Assembly (NCBI RefSeq): GCF_037113415.1
Contig: NZ_CP146608.1
Location: forward strand, 248,001-312,000
Direction: 5' to 3'
Origin: Devosia sp. XK-2
Lineage (GTDB): Bacteria; Pseudomonadota; Alphaproteobacteria; Rhizobiales; Devosiaceae
DNA: 64,000 bases
Positions 8,366-16,773 of the stretch are shown here, one piece after another. A program made the position numbers and the translations under genes. How positions within the stretch are numbered: position 1 is the stretch's first letter; each line of letters begins with the position of its first letter. The notes under the pieces were generated by a model. The model did no database searches, was not told the DNA's origin, and saw nothing but the letters and a program-made list of their open reading frames with translations.

Positions 8366-9264
8366 GCGCGAGCACTGCTACGGCCCCCGAGGCTGCGACA
8401 TCCACTCCAACCGCAGCGCGTCGCCGTGACGCTCTGTTGTGGCTCCTCAATCCGCGACTGGCGATTGGCCTGGCAATCATCCTGATCATGGGTGTTGGCA
8501 GTTTCGTCCTGCCGCTTTTCAACACTGTCGACCCCTCCGTGCAGGCGACTTATCTCAAGAACCTGCCCATGTCTTTCGAACATCCGCTGGGCACCAATGC
8601 GATCGGACAGGATATTTTCTGGTTCCTGGTCTTTGCGGTACGCAATTCGCTGACCCTGGGCATTCTGGTGGGGCTCGGCGTCACCGTTATTGCCACGACA
8701 ATTGGGCTTAGCGCGGGCTATATCGGCGGTAATTTCGAGCGGGTGGTCATGCTGTTCGTCGATAGTTTCATCACCATTCCGCTGCTGCCCATCCTGATCA
8801 TCCTCGGGGCCGTCATTCGCGGCAATTCGAACTTTCTGACAGTGGGCGTGATCATCATGATTTTTGGCTGGGCCTGGGGTGCGCGCACTGTGCGGTCCAT
8901 GGCGCTGACCCTGCGCGAACGCGAATTCATCAATATGGCCAAGTTCTCGGGCGCCAATACGTTTGATGTGCTGCTGCGCGAGGTCTTCCCCTATGTGACC
9001 AGCTATATGCTGGTGGCCTTCATCAACACCGTGCTCTTCGCCATCAATACCGAGGCCACGCTGGCGGTGATCGGATTGTCCAAGGTGGAAGTGCCGACGC
9101 TAGGCTCCATCATCTTCTGGGCACTCAATTACAACGCGCTCTTTACCGGCAACTACGTGTGGATCGTGGCCCCGATCATTGCCACCGTTGCCCTGTTCCT
9201 GGGCCTGTTCCTGACCTCAACCGGCTTCAATCAGGCCTTTGCCAGCAAGCGGGGTGTCGCATGA
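8362..9264 (+). CDS. ABC transporter permease, DppC/OppC type
   Basis: This 300-residue protein has an N-terminal cytoplasmic tail, one membrane helix and then a DppC-like core: HPLGTNAIGQDIFWFLVFAVR is the typical LGTDxxGRD-like signature of this family, and TLREREFINMAKFSGANTFDVLLREVFP is the EAA loop. It pairs with the upstream permease and overlaps the ATPase gene by four bases. Family assignment firm; substrate inferred from the operon. Confidence 0.92.
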   Translation: MSASTATAPEAATSTPTAARRRDALLWLLNPRLAIGLAIILIMGVGSFVLPLFNTVDPSVQATYLKNLPMSFEHPLGTNAIGQDIFWFLVFAVRNSLTLGILVGLGVTVIATTIGLSAGYIGGNFERVVMLFVDSFITIPLLPILIILGAVIRGNSNFLTVGVIIMIFGWAWGARTVRSMALTLREREFINMAKFSGANTFDVLLREVFPYVTSYMLVAFINTVLFAINTEATLAVIGLSKVEVPTLGSIIFWALNYNALFTGNYVWIVAPIIATVALFLGLFLTSTGFNQAFASKRGVA

Positions 9265-10175
9265 TCCGGCTCAATGATCTCAAGATCAGCTATCGTATTG
9301 GCACGCGGACTATCGACGCCGTCGATGGGGTCTCATTGACCATTCCCGACAATTGCGTCGTCGGCATTGCCGGCGAGTCCGGTTCCGGAAAGTCCACCCT
9401 GATGAAGGCGATCTATGGGGATATCCAGTCGCCCATGCACATTTCGCGCGGTAGTATCGAATATGGCCTCAAGGGAGGCGACGGGAAACCGGTGACGGCC
9501 GACAATGTCCGCAAGGAATGGTTCAAGTCCATTTCCTACGTGCCGCAATCCTCGATGAACTCGCTCAATCCGGTCATCAAGATCCGTGAACAGTTCATCG
9601 ACTTTCCTGGAACCGACAGCAACAAGAGCCGCGTGCTGGAACAAGCGCGGGCCTACATTGGCAAGCTCGGCCTGCCGCAGGAAGCCATGGATTCCTATCC
9701 GCACCAGCTGTCAGGCGGCATGCGCCAGCGCATGATGATCGCGCTTGCCACCTTTTTCCAGCCTGAGCTGATCATTGCCGACGAGCCGACTACGGCGCTC
9801 GATGTGGTGGTGCAGAAAGACATCCTCATGCTGCTCATGGAGCTGCAGGAGGAAATGGGCAACACCATTCTGGTGGTCTCGCATGACATGGGCGTGCATT
9901 ATCAGGTCACCCACAAAATGCTGATTATGTATGCCGGCCGTGTCGTCGAATATGGCGATACCGACAGCGTCTTTGCCGACCCCCAGCACCCTTACACCAA
10001 GATGCTGATTGATAGCCTGCCCACCATTGGTGACGACAGCATGCGCGGGGTTCTGGCAAGCCAGGCCGGGGCCAGCGGCGATCGTGCCTATCGGGTTGAA
10101 CCAACCCTCATCGAGGTTAAGCCGGGACATTTCGTGGCCCAGCCCGCCCGCCAGAACGAGGGAGCTTCAGCATGA
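9261..10175 (+). CDS. ABC transporter ATPase, DppD/OppD type
   Basis: The ATG at 9261 overlaps the permease stop and gives a 304-residue protein; the longer frame from 9159 is a read-through of the permease region. Walker A GESGSGKST, Q-loop YVPQSS, signature LSGGMRQR, Walker B LIIADEPTTALDV and H-loop VVSHDM are all present. The C-terminal QHPYTKMLIDSLP matches the oligopeptide-type ATPase tail. It should work as a heterodimer with the next gene's product. Confidence 0.93.
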   Translation: MIRLNDLKISYRIGTRTIDAVDGVSLTIPDNCVVGIAGESGSGKSTLMKAIYGDIQSPMHISRGSIEYGLKGGDGKPVTADNVRKEWFKSISYVPQSSMNSLNPVIKIREQFIDFPGTDSNKSRVLEQARAYIGKLGLPQEAMDSYPHQLSGGMRQRMMIALATFFQPELIIADEPTTALDVVVQKDILMLLMELQEEMGNTILVVSHDMGVHYQVTHKMLIMYAGRVVEYGDTDSVFADPQHPYTKMLIDSLPTIGDDSMRGVLASQAGASGDRAYRVEPTLIEVKPGHFVAQPARQNEGASA

Positions 10176-10996
10176 CCTTCATTCTCAAGACCGAGAGCCT
10201 GAACAAGGTTTACCGCCTCGGCGGCTTCATGCGTTCCAAGTCGGTTCGGGCCCTCAACGACGTCAACATCACGGTGGAAAGCGACAAGCCAGTGGTTATT
10301 GCCGTTGTTGGCGAATCCGGCTCGGGCAAGACCACGCTCGCCAAGACGCTGCTGCGGCTCGAAACACCAACCAGCGGACGCGCCATCGTCTATGACGAGG
10401 TTGTGGCGGGGCAAGGCGCCATCCCCTCGCGCAAGGACTTTCTGGGGTTGGTCCAACCCATCTTCCAGAACCCGTTCGAAGCCTTCAGCCGCTATCGTCC
10501 GGTTGATGTCTATCTGCATGAAACGGCGCGCCGTGTTGCCGGCATGGACACCATCCGGGCCGAAAATGCGGTGGCTGCGGCGCTCAAAAATGTTGGGCTC
10601 AACTATGAAGAGGTCAGCGGTAAATATAGCGCCCAATTCTCGGGCGGCGAATTGCAGCGCATCTCGGTGGCGCGGGCCCTCATTCCCGATCCCAAGCTGA
10701 TCATTGCCGACGAACCGGTCAGCATGATCGATGCGTCGCGCCGCATGATCATCATCAACCTGTTCAAGCGCCTGCGCGACGATGCCGGACGAAGCTTTGT
10801 CTATATCACCCATGACCTGGCCACGGCCTATTACATTTCCGACTATGTGGCGGTGATGAACAAAGGCCGCGTGGTCGAGTTCGGCCCGGCGCGCAAAGTC
10901 ATGTCCGATCCGCAGCACGACTATACCCGCCTGCTGCTCGGCTCCATTCCAACGACCACCAGCCGCTGGCGTCCGCGTCTGCGCGCTGCCAGCTAA
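10172..10996 (+). CDS. ABC transporter ATPase, DppF/OppF type
   Basis: This 274-residue ATPase has Walker A GESGSGKTT, signature FSGGELQR, Walker B LIIADEPVSMIDAS and H-loop YITHDL. The D-loop region reads VSMIDAS instead of the usual TSALDVS, a variant also seen in other carbohydrate-type Dpp-like ATPases; all catalytic residues are kept. Its start overlaps the previous stop by four bases. It completes a full five-component importer with the four genes before it. Confidence 0.93.
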   Translation: MTFILKTESLNKVYRLGGFMRSKSVRALNDVNITVESDKPVVIAVVGESGSGKTTLAKTLLRLETPTSGRAIVYDEVVAGQGAIPSRKDFLGLVQPIFQNPFEAFSRYRPVDVYLHETARRVAGMDTIRAENAVAAALKNVGLNYEEVSGKYSAQFSGGELQRISVARALIPDPKLIIADEPVSMIDASRRMIIINLFKRLRDDAGRSFVYITHDLATAYYISDYVAVMNKGRVVEFGPARKVMSDPQHDYTRLLLGSIPTTTSRWRPRLRAAS

Positions 10997-11022
10997 ACCT
11001 TTTCAAAAGCGGAATTTGAGCG

Positions 11023-12621
11023 ATGACCAAGTCAGCACACGCCACGGGTGCGGCCTCTGTTTGGGCCACCTATGAACTCACCCTTGAGGGACCAAGCAGT
11101 GGCAATCCGTTCCACGATGTCCAGCTGCGCGCCATCTTTCGGCACGGCGAGCGCGAAGTCCGGGTTAATGGCTTTTACGATGGCAACGGACAATACAAGT
11201 TCCGCCTCTTGCCCGACGAGGCGGGCACGTGGAGCTATGTCACGATCAGCAACGCTCCAGAACTGGATGGCGCCCAGGGCAGCTTTGAGGTGGGCGCGGC
11301 AAAGCCGGGTCATCACGGGCCGGTGCGGGTCTCCAACCGCCATCATTTCCGCTATGCTGACGGCACACGCTACATCAATATTGGCACCACGGCCTATGTC
11401 TGGAACCTGCAAGGCGAAGCGGTCGAGCAGCAGACTTTGGCGACGCTGGCCGAAGCGCCCTTCACCAAAATCCGCATGTGTGTCTTTCCCAAGCACTACC
11501 GCTACAACCAGAACGAGCCGGACCGCTATCCCTTCCCCCTGATCAAGCAGGGCACCAGCGCTTGGGACGGCAGCTTCAACGGTGGCAATGGTGGCTGGGA
11601 GTTCGATTTCGAGCGCTTCGAACCCGACTATTTCCGGCATCTCGAAATGCGGATCAACCAGCTCGCCGAAATCGGCGTCGAGGCCGATCTGATCATTTTC
11701 CATCCCTATGACCGTTGGGGCTTTTCCCGCATGTCCCCGGCTCAGGATGACGCCTATCTCAAATATCTGACCGCCCGGCTGTCGGCGCTGCCCAATGTGT
11801 GGTGGTCGATGGCCAATGAATATGACCTCATGCCGAGCAAGACACTGGCCGACTGGGATCGGTTCATCCACATCGTTTCGGACAATGATCCCTTTGGTCA
11901 CCTGCTGAGTGTTCACAACTGCTTTGCGTTCTACGACCACAACCACCCGCGCATTACCCATTCGAGTATCCAGCGCTCTGCGGCGAGCAATTCGGCTCTG
12001 TGGCGTGAGAAATACGGCAAGCCCGTCTCGATCGATGAATGTTGCTACGAGGGCGATATTTCCGAGCTATGGGGCAATATCACGCCGCAAAAAATGGTCC
12101 GCCGTTTCTGGGACGGTACCGTCAATGGCGGCTACGTCACCCATGGCGAGACCTACTACAATGACAGCGAGACCCTGTGGTGGGCCAAGGGTGGCAAGCT
12201 GATCGGCGAGAGCGTTGAGCGCATCGCCTTCCTCAGACGCATTCTCGAAGACGGGCCGGACGAGGGTCTGGATCCGGTCAAGTCGACTGGTGCCTATCGT
12301 ATCCAGATGGCTGGCGGGCTCGACCATGTCGTGCTCCAGCAACTATTCGCGAGCCCTCAAGGTGAAGAGGGTTGGTCGCGCGTTCAAGCCTGGTGGGCTA
12401 CCGCGGGACAGCCGCATCGCTATTACCTCACCTATATGGGCGAAAATCAGCCCCGCGAACTGACCGTCGCCGTGCCGCCCGATGAGCGCTATTCCGCCAC
12501 TCTGATCGACACCTGGAACATGACAGAGACAAAACTGTCCGACAGCGTGCAGCGCGGTGATGTGCTGCATTTTGAACCCAAGCCCTACCTGGCCATGCTG
12601 TTCAAGCGCGTCGAGGGCTGA
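11023..12621 (+). CDS. DUF5060 plus apiosidase-like (DUF4038/GH140-like) glycoside hydrolase, first copy
   Basis: This 532-residue protein has no signal peptide, so it should act in the cytoplasm on imported glycosides. Residues ~12-90 match a DUF5060 beta-sandwich (ELTLEGPSSGNPFHDV, NGFYDGNGQYKFRLLPDEAGTW). The rest is a TIM barrel of the DUF4038 family, now called the apiosidase-like catalytic domain after the GH140 enzyme BT1012. Putative catalytic residues are the Glu of WWSMANEYD (E266, acid/base position) and the Glu of KPVSIDECC (E339, nucleophile position). A C-terminal beta domain follows. It lies 26 bp after the ATPase gene. Glycosidase activity is likely; apiosidase specificity is inferred from the nearby catabolic genes. 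Confidence 0.82.
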   Translation: MTKSAHATGAASVWATYELTLEGPSSGNPFHDVQLRAIFRHGEREVRVNGFYDGNGQYKFRLLPDEAGTWSYVTISNAPELDGAQGSFEVGAAKPGHHGPVRVSNRHHFRYADGTRYINIGTTAYVWNLQGEAVEQQTLATLAEAPFTKIRMCVFPKHYRYNQNEPDRYPFPLIKQGTSAWDGSFNGGNGGWEFDFERFEPDYFRHLEMRINQLAEIGVEADLIIFHPYDRWGFSRMSPAQDDAYLKYLTARLSALPNVWWSMANEYDLMPSKTLADWDRFIHIVSDNDPFGHLLSVHNCFAFYDHNHPRITHSSIQRSAASNSALWREKYGKPVSIDECCYEGDISELWGNITPQKMVRRFWDGTVNGGYVTHGETYYNDSETLWWAKGGKLIGESVERIAFLRRILEDGPDEGLDPVKSTGAYRIQMAGGLDHVVLQQLFASPQGEEGWSRVQAWWATAGQPHRYYLTYMGENQPRELTVAVPPDERYSATLIDTWNMTETKLSDSVQRGDVLHFEPKPYLAMLFKRVEG

Positions 12622-12632
12622 GGAGATTGACC

Positions 12633-14144
12633 GTGACCGTGATTGCACAATGGGACATGTTCGAGGTCTCGTTGCGGGGGCCCGCAGAGGGTAATCCCTT
12701 CCTCGACGTAACGCTGGAGGCAACCTTCAGGCAGAATGGCCGCGCCGTTCGCATCCCAGGATTTTATGACGGGGAAGGGACGTACAAGCTCCGCTTCATG
12801 CCTGACAACCAGGGTGAGTGGACCTATGAGACGCGCTCAAACTCTTCTGATCTCAACGGTCAGAGCGGCCGCCTGGCGGTGACCGCTCCACGGCCCGGCA
12901 ATCACGGGCCGGTGCAGGTCGCCAACCGCTACCACTTCGCCCATGCTGATGGAACGCCTTTCCTCAGTTTTGGTACCACCTGTTACGCTTGGACGCATCA
13001 ACCGCTGGGTGAGCAGGACAAAACGCTGCAGACGCTTAAAAAGGCGCGGTTCAACAAGCTGCGTATGGGCGTTTTTCCCAAGGACTATCCCTACAACATC
13101 AACGAGCCGCTGCACGACGTCTATCAGCGCGACGCGGATGGCAATCTCGATTTTGACCGCCCCAATCCCGAAAGTTTCCGGCATTTCGAAAATCAGGTGA
13201 AGGCGCTGGGCGATATCGGCATCCAGGCCGACATCATCATGCTGCACCCCTATGACCGATGGGGCTATTGCGAGATGAGCGAGGCGCAGGACTATCGTTT
13301 CTTCGCGTATCTCACGGCACGCCTCGCGGCCTATCACAATGTCTGGTGGTCGCTGGCCAATGAATATGACTTCCTGCTCGACACCAAGCCGATGCATCAA
13401 TGGGATCGCTACTTCCACATCATCGAGGAAAACGATCCCTATGGGCATTTGCGCTCGATCCACAATGGCGATCCGGAAGCCAATTACGATCACCGGAAAG
13501 CCTGGGTCACCCATGCCTGCATCCAGAACTGGGATGTGAAGCGCACCACCGAATGGCGCGACGCCTATGGCAAGCCCGTGGTCAATGACGAGCCCGAATA
13601 TGAGGGCAACATCATCCAGTCCTGGGGCAATATCTCGGCCGAAGAACTGGTGCACCGCTTCTGGATCACGACCATGCGCGGTGGCTATGCCGGCCACGGC
13701 GAGACCTATAGCAACCCCGATGACCTGATCTGGTGGGCCAAGGGCGGCGAGCTGCATGGCGAGGCCTGGAAGCGCATCGGCTTCCTCCGGCAGATCATGG
13801 AGGAAAGCGTTCGCACCGGATTTGAACCCATCGACCCGGAAATGCGCTTCCCTTGGAACCGCATTTCCGGTGCCAAGGATGGCGCTACGACCATCATCTA
13901 TTTCGGCGAACATCAGCCCGTGATCTGGGCCAGCGGCCTGCCGCAGGATGATCTTGCCTATGAGGCCGACCTGATCGACACCTGGGCCATGACTGTCGAA
14001 CCGGCAAAGATCGTGCCCGCGCCGGAAAACCACCCGACCCGTCACGGGGCCCATATTCGTCCGCGCAAGCCGGATGCCGCCTTTGCCGTAGAACTGCCAG
14101 GCCGTTCGCACCTGGCCATTCGCATTCGCCCGGCGCAAAGCTGA
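12633..14144 (+). CDS. DUF5060 plus apiosidase-like (DUF4038/GH140-like) glycoside hydrolase, second copy
   Basis: This paralogue of the previous gene is 503 residues long from GTG 12633, which has AGGAG seven bases upstream; a TTG at 12627 is too close to that Shine-Dalgarno. It has the same architecture: DUF5060 at the N-terminus (SLRGPAEGNPFLDV), the barrel motif ADIIMLHPYDRWGY, acid/base candidate E244 in WWSLANEYD and nucleophile candidate E320 in KPVVNDEPEYEGN. It has no signal peptide. The copies have diverged at the residues after the nucleophile (ECCYEGD against EPEYEGN) and in the insert after the PYN(I/Q)NEP segment, suggesting two related substrates or linkages. Confidence 0.82.
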   Translation: MTVIAQWDMFEVSLRGPAEGNPFLDVTLEATFRQNGRAVRIPGFYDGEGTYKLRFMPDNQGEWTYETRSNSSDLNGQSGRLAVTAPRPGNHGPVQVANRYHFAHADGTPFLSFGTTCYAWTHQPLGEQDKTLQTLKKARFNKLRMGVFPKDYPYNINEPLHDVYQRDADGNLDFDRPNPESFRHFENQVKALGDIGIQADIIMLHPYDRWGYCEMSEAQDYRFFAYLTARLAAYHNVWWSLANEYDFLLDTKPMHQWDRYFHIIEENDPYGHLRSIHNGDPEANYDHRKAWVTHACIQNWDVKRTTEWRDAYGKPVVNDEPEYEGNIIQSWGNISAEELVHRFWITTMRGGYAGHGETYSNPDDLIWWAKGGELHGEAWKRIGFLRQIMEESVRTGFEPIDPEMRFPWNRISGAKDGATTIIYFGEHQPVIWASGLPQDDLAYEADLIDTWAMTVEPAKIVPAPENHPTRHGAHIRPRKPDAAFAVELPGRSHLAIRIRPAQS

Positions 14145-14146
14145 CC

Positions 14147-15115
14147 ATGGCCAATCTGCTCAACTGGCCACTCGTCAAGCCTCGCGCTCGCGTCATCATC
14201 GACAATGATTATTCCGGTGACCCGGATGATCTGGTTCAGACGGCGCATCACCTGCTATCGCCCACGGTCGAGATATCCTTCTTTGTCCCCTCCCACTTGT
14301 CCGTGGGCGACCCCTGGGATGCTACTGAGCACCAGGCGAGCAATGCCGAAAAAGTACTGCGCAAGTTGCTCGCCACGATGGGGGTAGAAGAACATTTCAC
14401 TATCCATCGCGGCGCCGAAAAGGCGATCGTGGATCGCGCGACGCCGCGAGATACGCCGGCAGCGCGCGCCATCATCGCCGAGGCGCGGCGCACCGATACG
14501 GACCTACCGCTCTTTTATGCGGCGGGTGCCGGGCTGACCGATCTCGCTTCGGCCCTTCTCATCGATCCCACAATTGCCGAGCGCATGACTTTGGTTTGGA
14601 TCGGCGGACCGGAATATCCCGAACTGGCTCCGCCACCGCCCGGCGCGAATGGGCCGGAATATAATCTACGCATCGACATTGCCGCGGCTCAGGTCGTTTT
14701 TGCCTCTGGCATGGCCATCTGGCAGGTGCCGCGAAATGCCTATCGGCAGGTGCTTCTGAGCTATGCCGAGCTGATCGCGTCTGTTGGCACGCAGGGAACG
14801 CTAGGAGCATACCTGCAGAAGTCGATCGAGGCAGTTATGGAGCGGACCGGCAAGATCGGGTTCAATATCGGAGAAACCTATGCCATGGGCGACAGCCCTC
14901 TGGTGACGCTGACCGCGCTGCAATCGGCGTTTGAGGCTGACCCTGCATCGAGCTTCTATGTCTTGCAGCCCCGGCCCGTCATTCGTGATGACGGCAGCTA
15001 TGGCATGGTTGAGACGAGATTGCCGCCGATCCGCGTCTATACGCAGATCGACAATCGCCTCACCTTCTCCGACTTCTTCGCCAAATTGCAGCTTTGGGCT
15101 CGCGACCACGGCTAA
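14147..15115 (+). CDS. Nucleoside-hydrolase-like protein (IUNH superfamily, variant metal motif)
   Basis: This 322-residue protein begins two bases after the second glycosidase. Its N-terminal VIIDNDYSGDPDDLVQ is a variant of the Ca2+-binding DxDPGxDDA motif of inosine-uridine nucleoside hydrolases, with two extra residues before the final Asp pair. Further family features are LFYAAGAGLTDLASALL and TLVWIGGPEYPE, followed by GPEYNLRIDIAAAQVVF, like the family's FN..D.EAA segment. Known members cleave N-ribosyl bonds. In this glycoside operon it might cleave a pentosyl bond (ribose- or apiose-like), but that is only inference. Confidence 0.8.
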   Translation: MANLLNWPLVKPRARVIIDNDYSGDPDDLVQTAHHLLSPTVEISFFVPSHLSVGDPWDATEHQASNAEKVLRKLLATMGVEEHFTIHRGAEKAIVDRATPRDTPAARAIIAEARRTDTDLPLFYAAGAGLTDLASALLIDPTIAERMTLVWIGGPEYPELAPPPPGANGPEYNLRIDIAAAQVVFASGMAIWQVPRNAYRQVLLSYAELIASVGTQGTLGAYLQKSIEAVMERTGKIGFNIGETYAMGDSPLVTLTALQSAFEADPASSFYVLQPRPVIRDDGSYGMVETRLPPIRVYTQIDNRLTFSDFFAKLQLWARDHG

Positions 15116-15307
15116 TCTCGACGGGACAATGGCTTAAGGCAAAAAAAAGGGTGAGAATCCCATTCTTTCCGCCATTCCTAAGCTCTGCGTGCCCCCGTTC
15201 CCGCGACCCAGGTGGCAATCGCGCTTTCCTGAAAGTTGCCAGTCTACTGAGTTGGTCCAGGCGACGGCAACGGGGCGGGGGAGGCGAGAGCTGCTGAGAG
15301 TAAGAAG

Positions 15308-15323
15308 ACCGGGCAACCCCGGT
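15308..15323. terminator. Weak stem-loop between convergent genes
   Basis: ACCGGG (15308-15313), loop CAAC, CCCGGT (15318-15323). It lies in the 288-bp gap where the glycosidase operon and the LacI gene converge. No T-run follows, so function as a terminator is uncertain. The rest of this gap shows no gene. Confidence 0.3.
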
Positions 15324-15403
15324 GATGCTGCCGGCTTCCGTTTCGGTGCTTTCGCAAGGTCAAGGGCAACCAGTCTTTTGGCGCGATGGTCGCAGGGATA
15401 TTT

Positions 15404-16417
15404 TTAGGCGCCTGAAGCTCGGTAAGCGACCAGATTGGTCTCAACATAGATGACCTGCCTGTTCGGCCTTTCCTTGCGCATGAGTTGAGCAAGGGCCTCA
15501 AAGGCCTTTTGGGCCAACAAGGGCTCATCCTGTTGGACGACGAATACCCGATTGGGCAGATATTCTATGATGGCGGAATGAGCAAAGGTGCCTGCGATGA
15601 GGTCTGCAGGTATGGCACCGAGGCGGCCGCGGATGGCGCGCATGGCTCCGTGGAAGATCAGCAGCGAGCCAAAAATCATGCCATCCGGCAGGGTGTCGCG
15701 CGCATCGAACAGGCCCTCCACGAGAGCATGGCCACCCTCCTCAGTGTCCTGATCCGAGGAGCGCACTGTGAAGCGGGCGGCAGCGTTTGGCAGTTGGGCC
15801 GTCGTGCTCTCGAAACCGCGGATACGCTGCAGCGTGGTTGGATTGGCGGGACTGCCCGTGAGGAAGGTGATCTCGCTGGCGCCAGCGGCGATGATCTGTT
15901 GGGTCAGTGTCTCGGCACTGGCAAAATGGTTGCTGGTGACGACGAAACCGTCATCGCCCTCAAACCTTCGGTCGATCTGGACAATCGGCATTTCTGTCTT
16001 GCGCCCGAGCGCCGGCAAGCTGCGCCGCGGCTCGCAAGGAGTGAGAATGACGCCGTCGACGCCACGCGCGAGGAAATTCTCTAGCGCCATGCGCTCGGCT
16101 TCGGGGCTTTCACCGGTGGACGTGGTGACCAGGACAAAACCTCGTTCCCGGCAATGCCGTTCAAGCGCTGCGGCCAGACGGGCAAAGAAGGCATTGGCGA
16201 TGTCGGGAACGATGAGCCCCACTGTGTGGCTACGGGCCAGTTTGAGGCTGCGTGCCGCCTGATTGTAGCGATAGCCGTGTTCGGCGATATAGGCCTCGAT
16301 GATTGCGCGGGCCTTGGGACTGATGCGGTAGTCATCGGCCTTGCCATTGATCACCAGCGTGACGGTGGTGCGTGAATAACCGGTATCGCGCGCAATTTCC
16401 TTGATCGTCTTGGCCAT
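15404..16417 (-). CDS. LacI-family transcriptional regulator
   Basis: ATG 16417 gives a 337-residue LacI protein starting MAKTIKEIARDTGYSRTTV, the HTH at the extreme N-terminus as usual; the GTG at 16456 would add an atypical tail. The hinge-helix region (AARSLKLARSHTVGLIVPDI) and the periplasmic-binding-protein-like sensor (DGVILTP, FEGDDGFVVTSNHFASAETL, IFGSLLIF) follow. It is divergent from the DHDPS-like/dehydrogenase/TRAP operon and probably represses it. The HTH recognition segment lacks the usual VSxATVSR pattern (it reads YSRTTVTLVING), as in a minority of LacI proteins. Confidence 0.92.
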   Translation of the reverse strand: MAKTIKEIARDTGYSRTTVTLVINGKADDYRISPKARAIIEAYIAEHGYRYNQAARSLKLARSHTVGLIVPDIANAFFARLAAALERHCRERGFVLVTTSTGESPEAERMALENFLARGVDGVILTPCEPRRSLPALGRKTEMPIVQIDRRFEGDDGFVVTSNHFASAETLTQQIIAAGASEITFLTGSPANPTTLQRIRGFESTTAQLPNAAARFTVRSSDQDTEEGGHALVEGLFDARDTLPDGMIFGSLLIFHGAMRAIRGRLGAIPADLIAGTFAHSAIIEYLPNRVFVVQQDEPLLAQKAFEALAQLMRKERPNRQVIYVETNLVAYRASGA

Positions 16418-16773
16418 GAAACGGCGGTTTTCTCCATTGGTGGCTGCCAGGATCACCGGCCTCGCACCGAGCGCATCCGGACAAATTTGTATTGGCCAGA
16501 CAAGTCCTTGGCAACAGATGTGGCGGGTCCGGAACGGCGGATTTCCACCGCAGGCGGGACCAGACCCGCACCCCCTTGTCCTGAGGCCTCAATTTCGCTA
16601 AAGGTCCTTTGCTAACTTGTGTGAGCAGGTTTAGCAGGTGAGGAGAAATCTCGACATCAGGGCTCATTTCCGGGCGCGATTGCGCACGCCCTCGGCTCTG
16701 AGTGAACCACGCTCCGGTGAGAGCGGTCGTGATGGTCTCCGCGCCGGTTTTGACGCAAAGAAGGTATGACCTG
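16418..16773. promoter_or_regulatory. Divergent intergenic region between LacI gene and aldolase/TRAP operon
   Basis: This 356-bp gap separates two divergent genes and must hold both promoters. It contains the palindrome ACAAATTTGT at 16481-16490, a possible but AT-rich regulator site. AAGG at 16761-16764 precedes the TTG start of the next gene. No further gene is visible. Confidence 0.35.

Noticed and set aside
9159..9260. Upstream extension of the DppD-type ATPase
   Set aside because: It overlaps the permease gene out of frame; ATG 9261 with the ATGA overlap fits the operon pattern.
15116..15403. Possible riboswitch between convergent genes (several GC-rich stems)
   Set aside because: It lies downstream of both flanking genes and no conserved aptamer core I know is present; at most a transcription end.
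16481..16490. ACAAATTTGT as the LacI operator for the aldolase/TRAP operon
   Set aside because: Short, AT-rich and lacking the central CG of LacI operators; kept only as a possible site in the intergenic entry.
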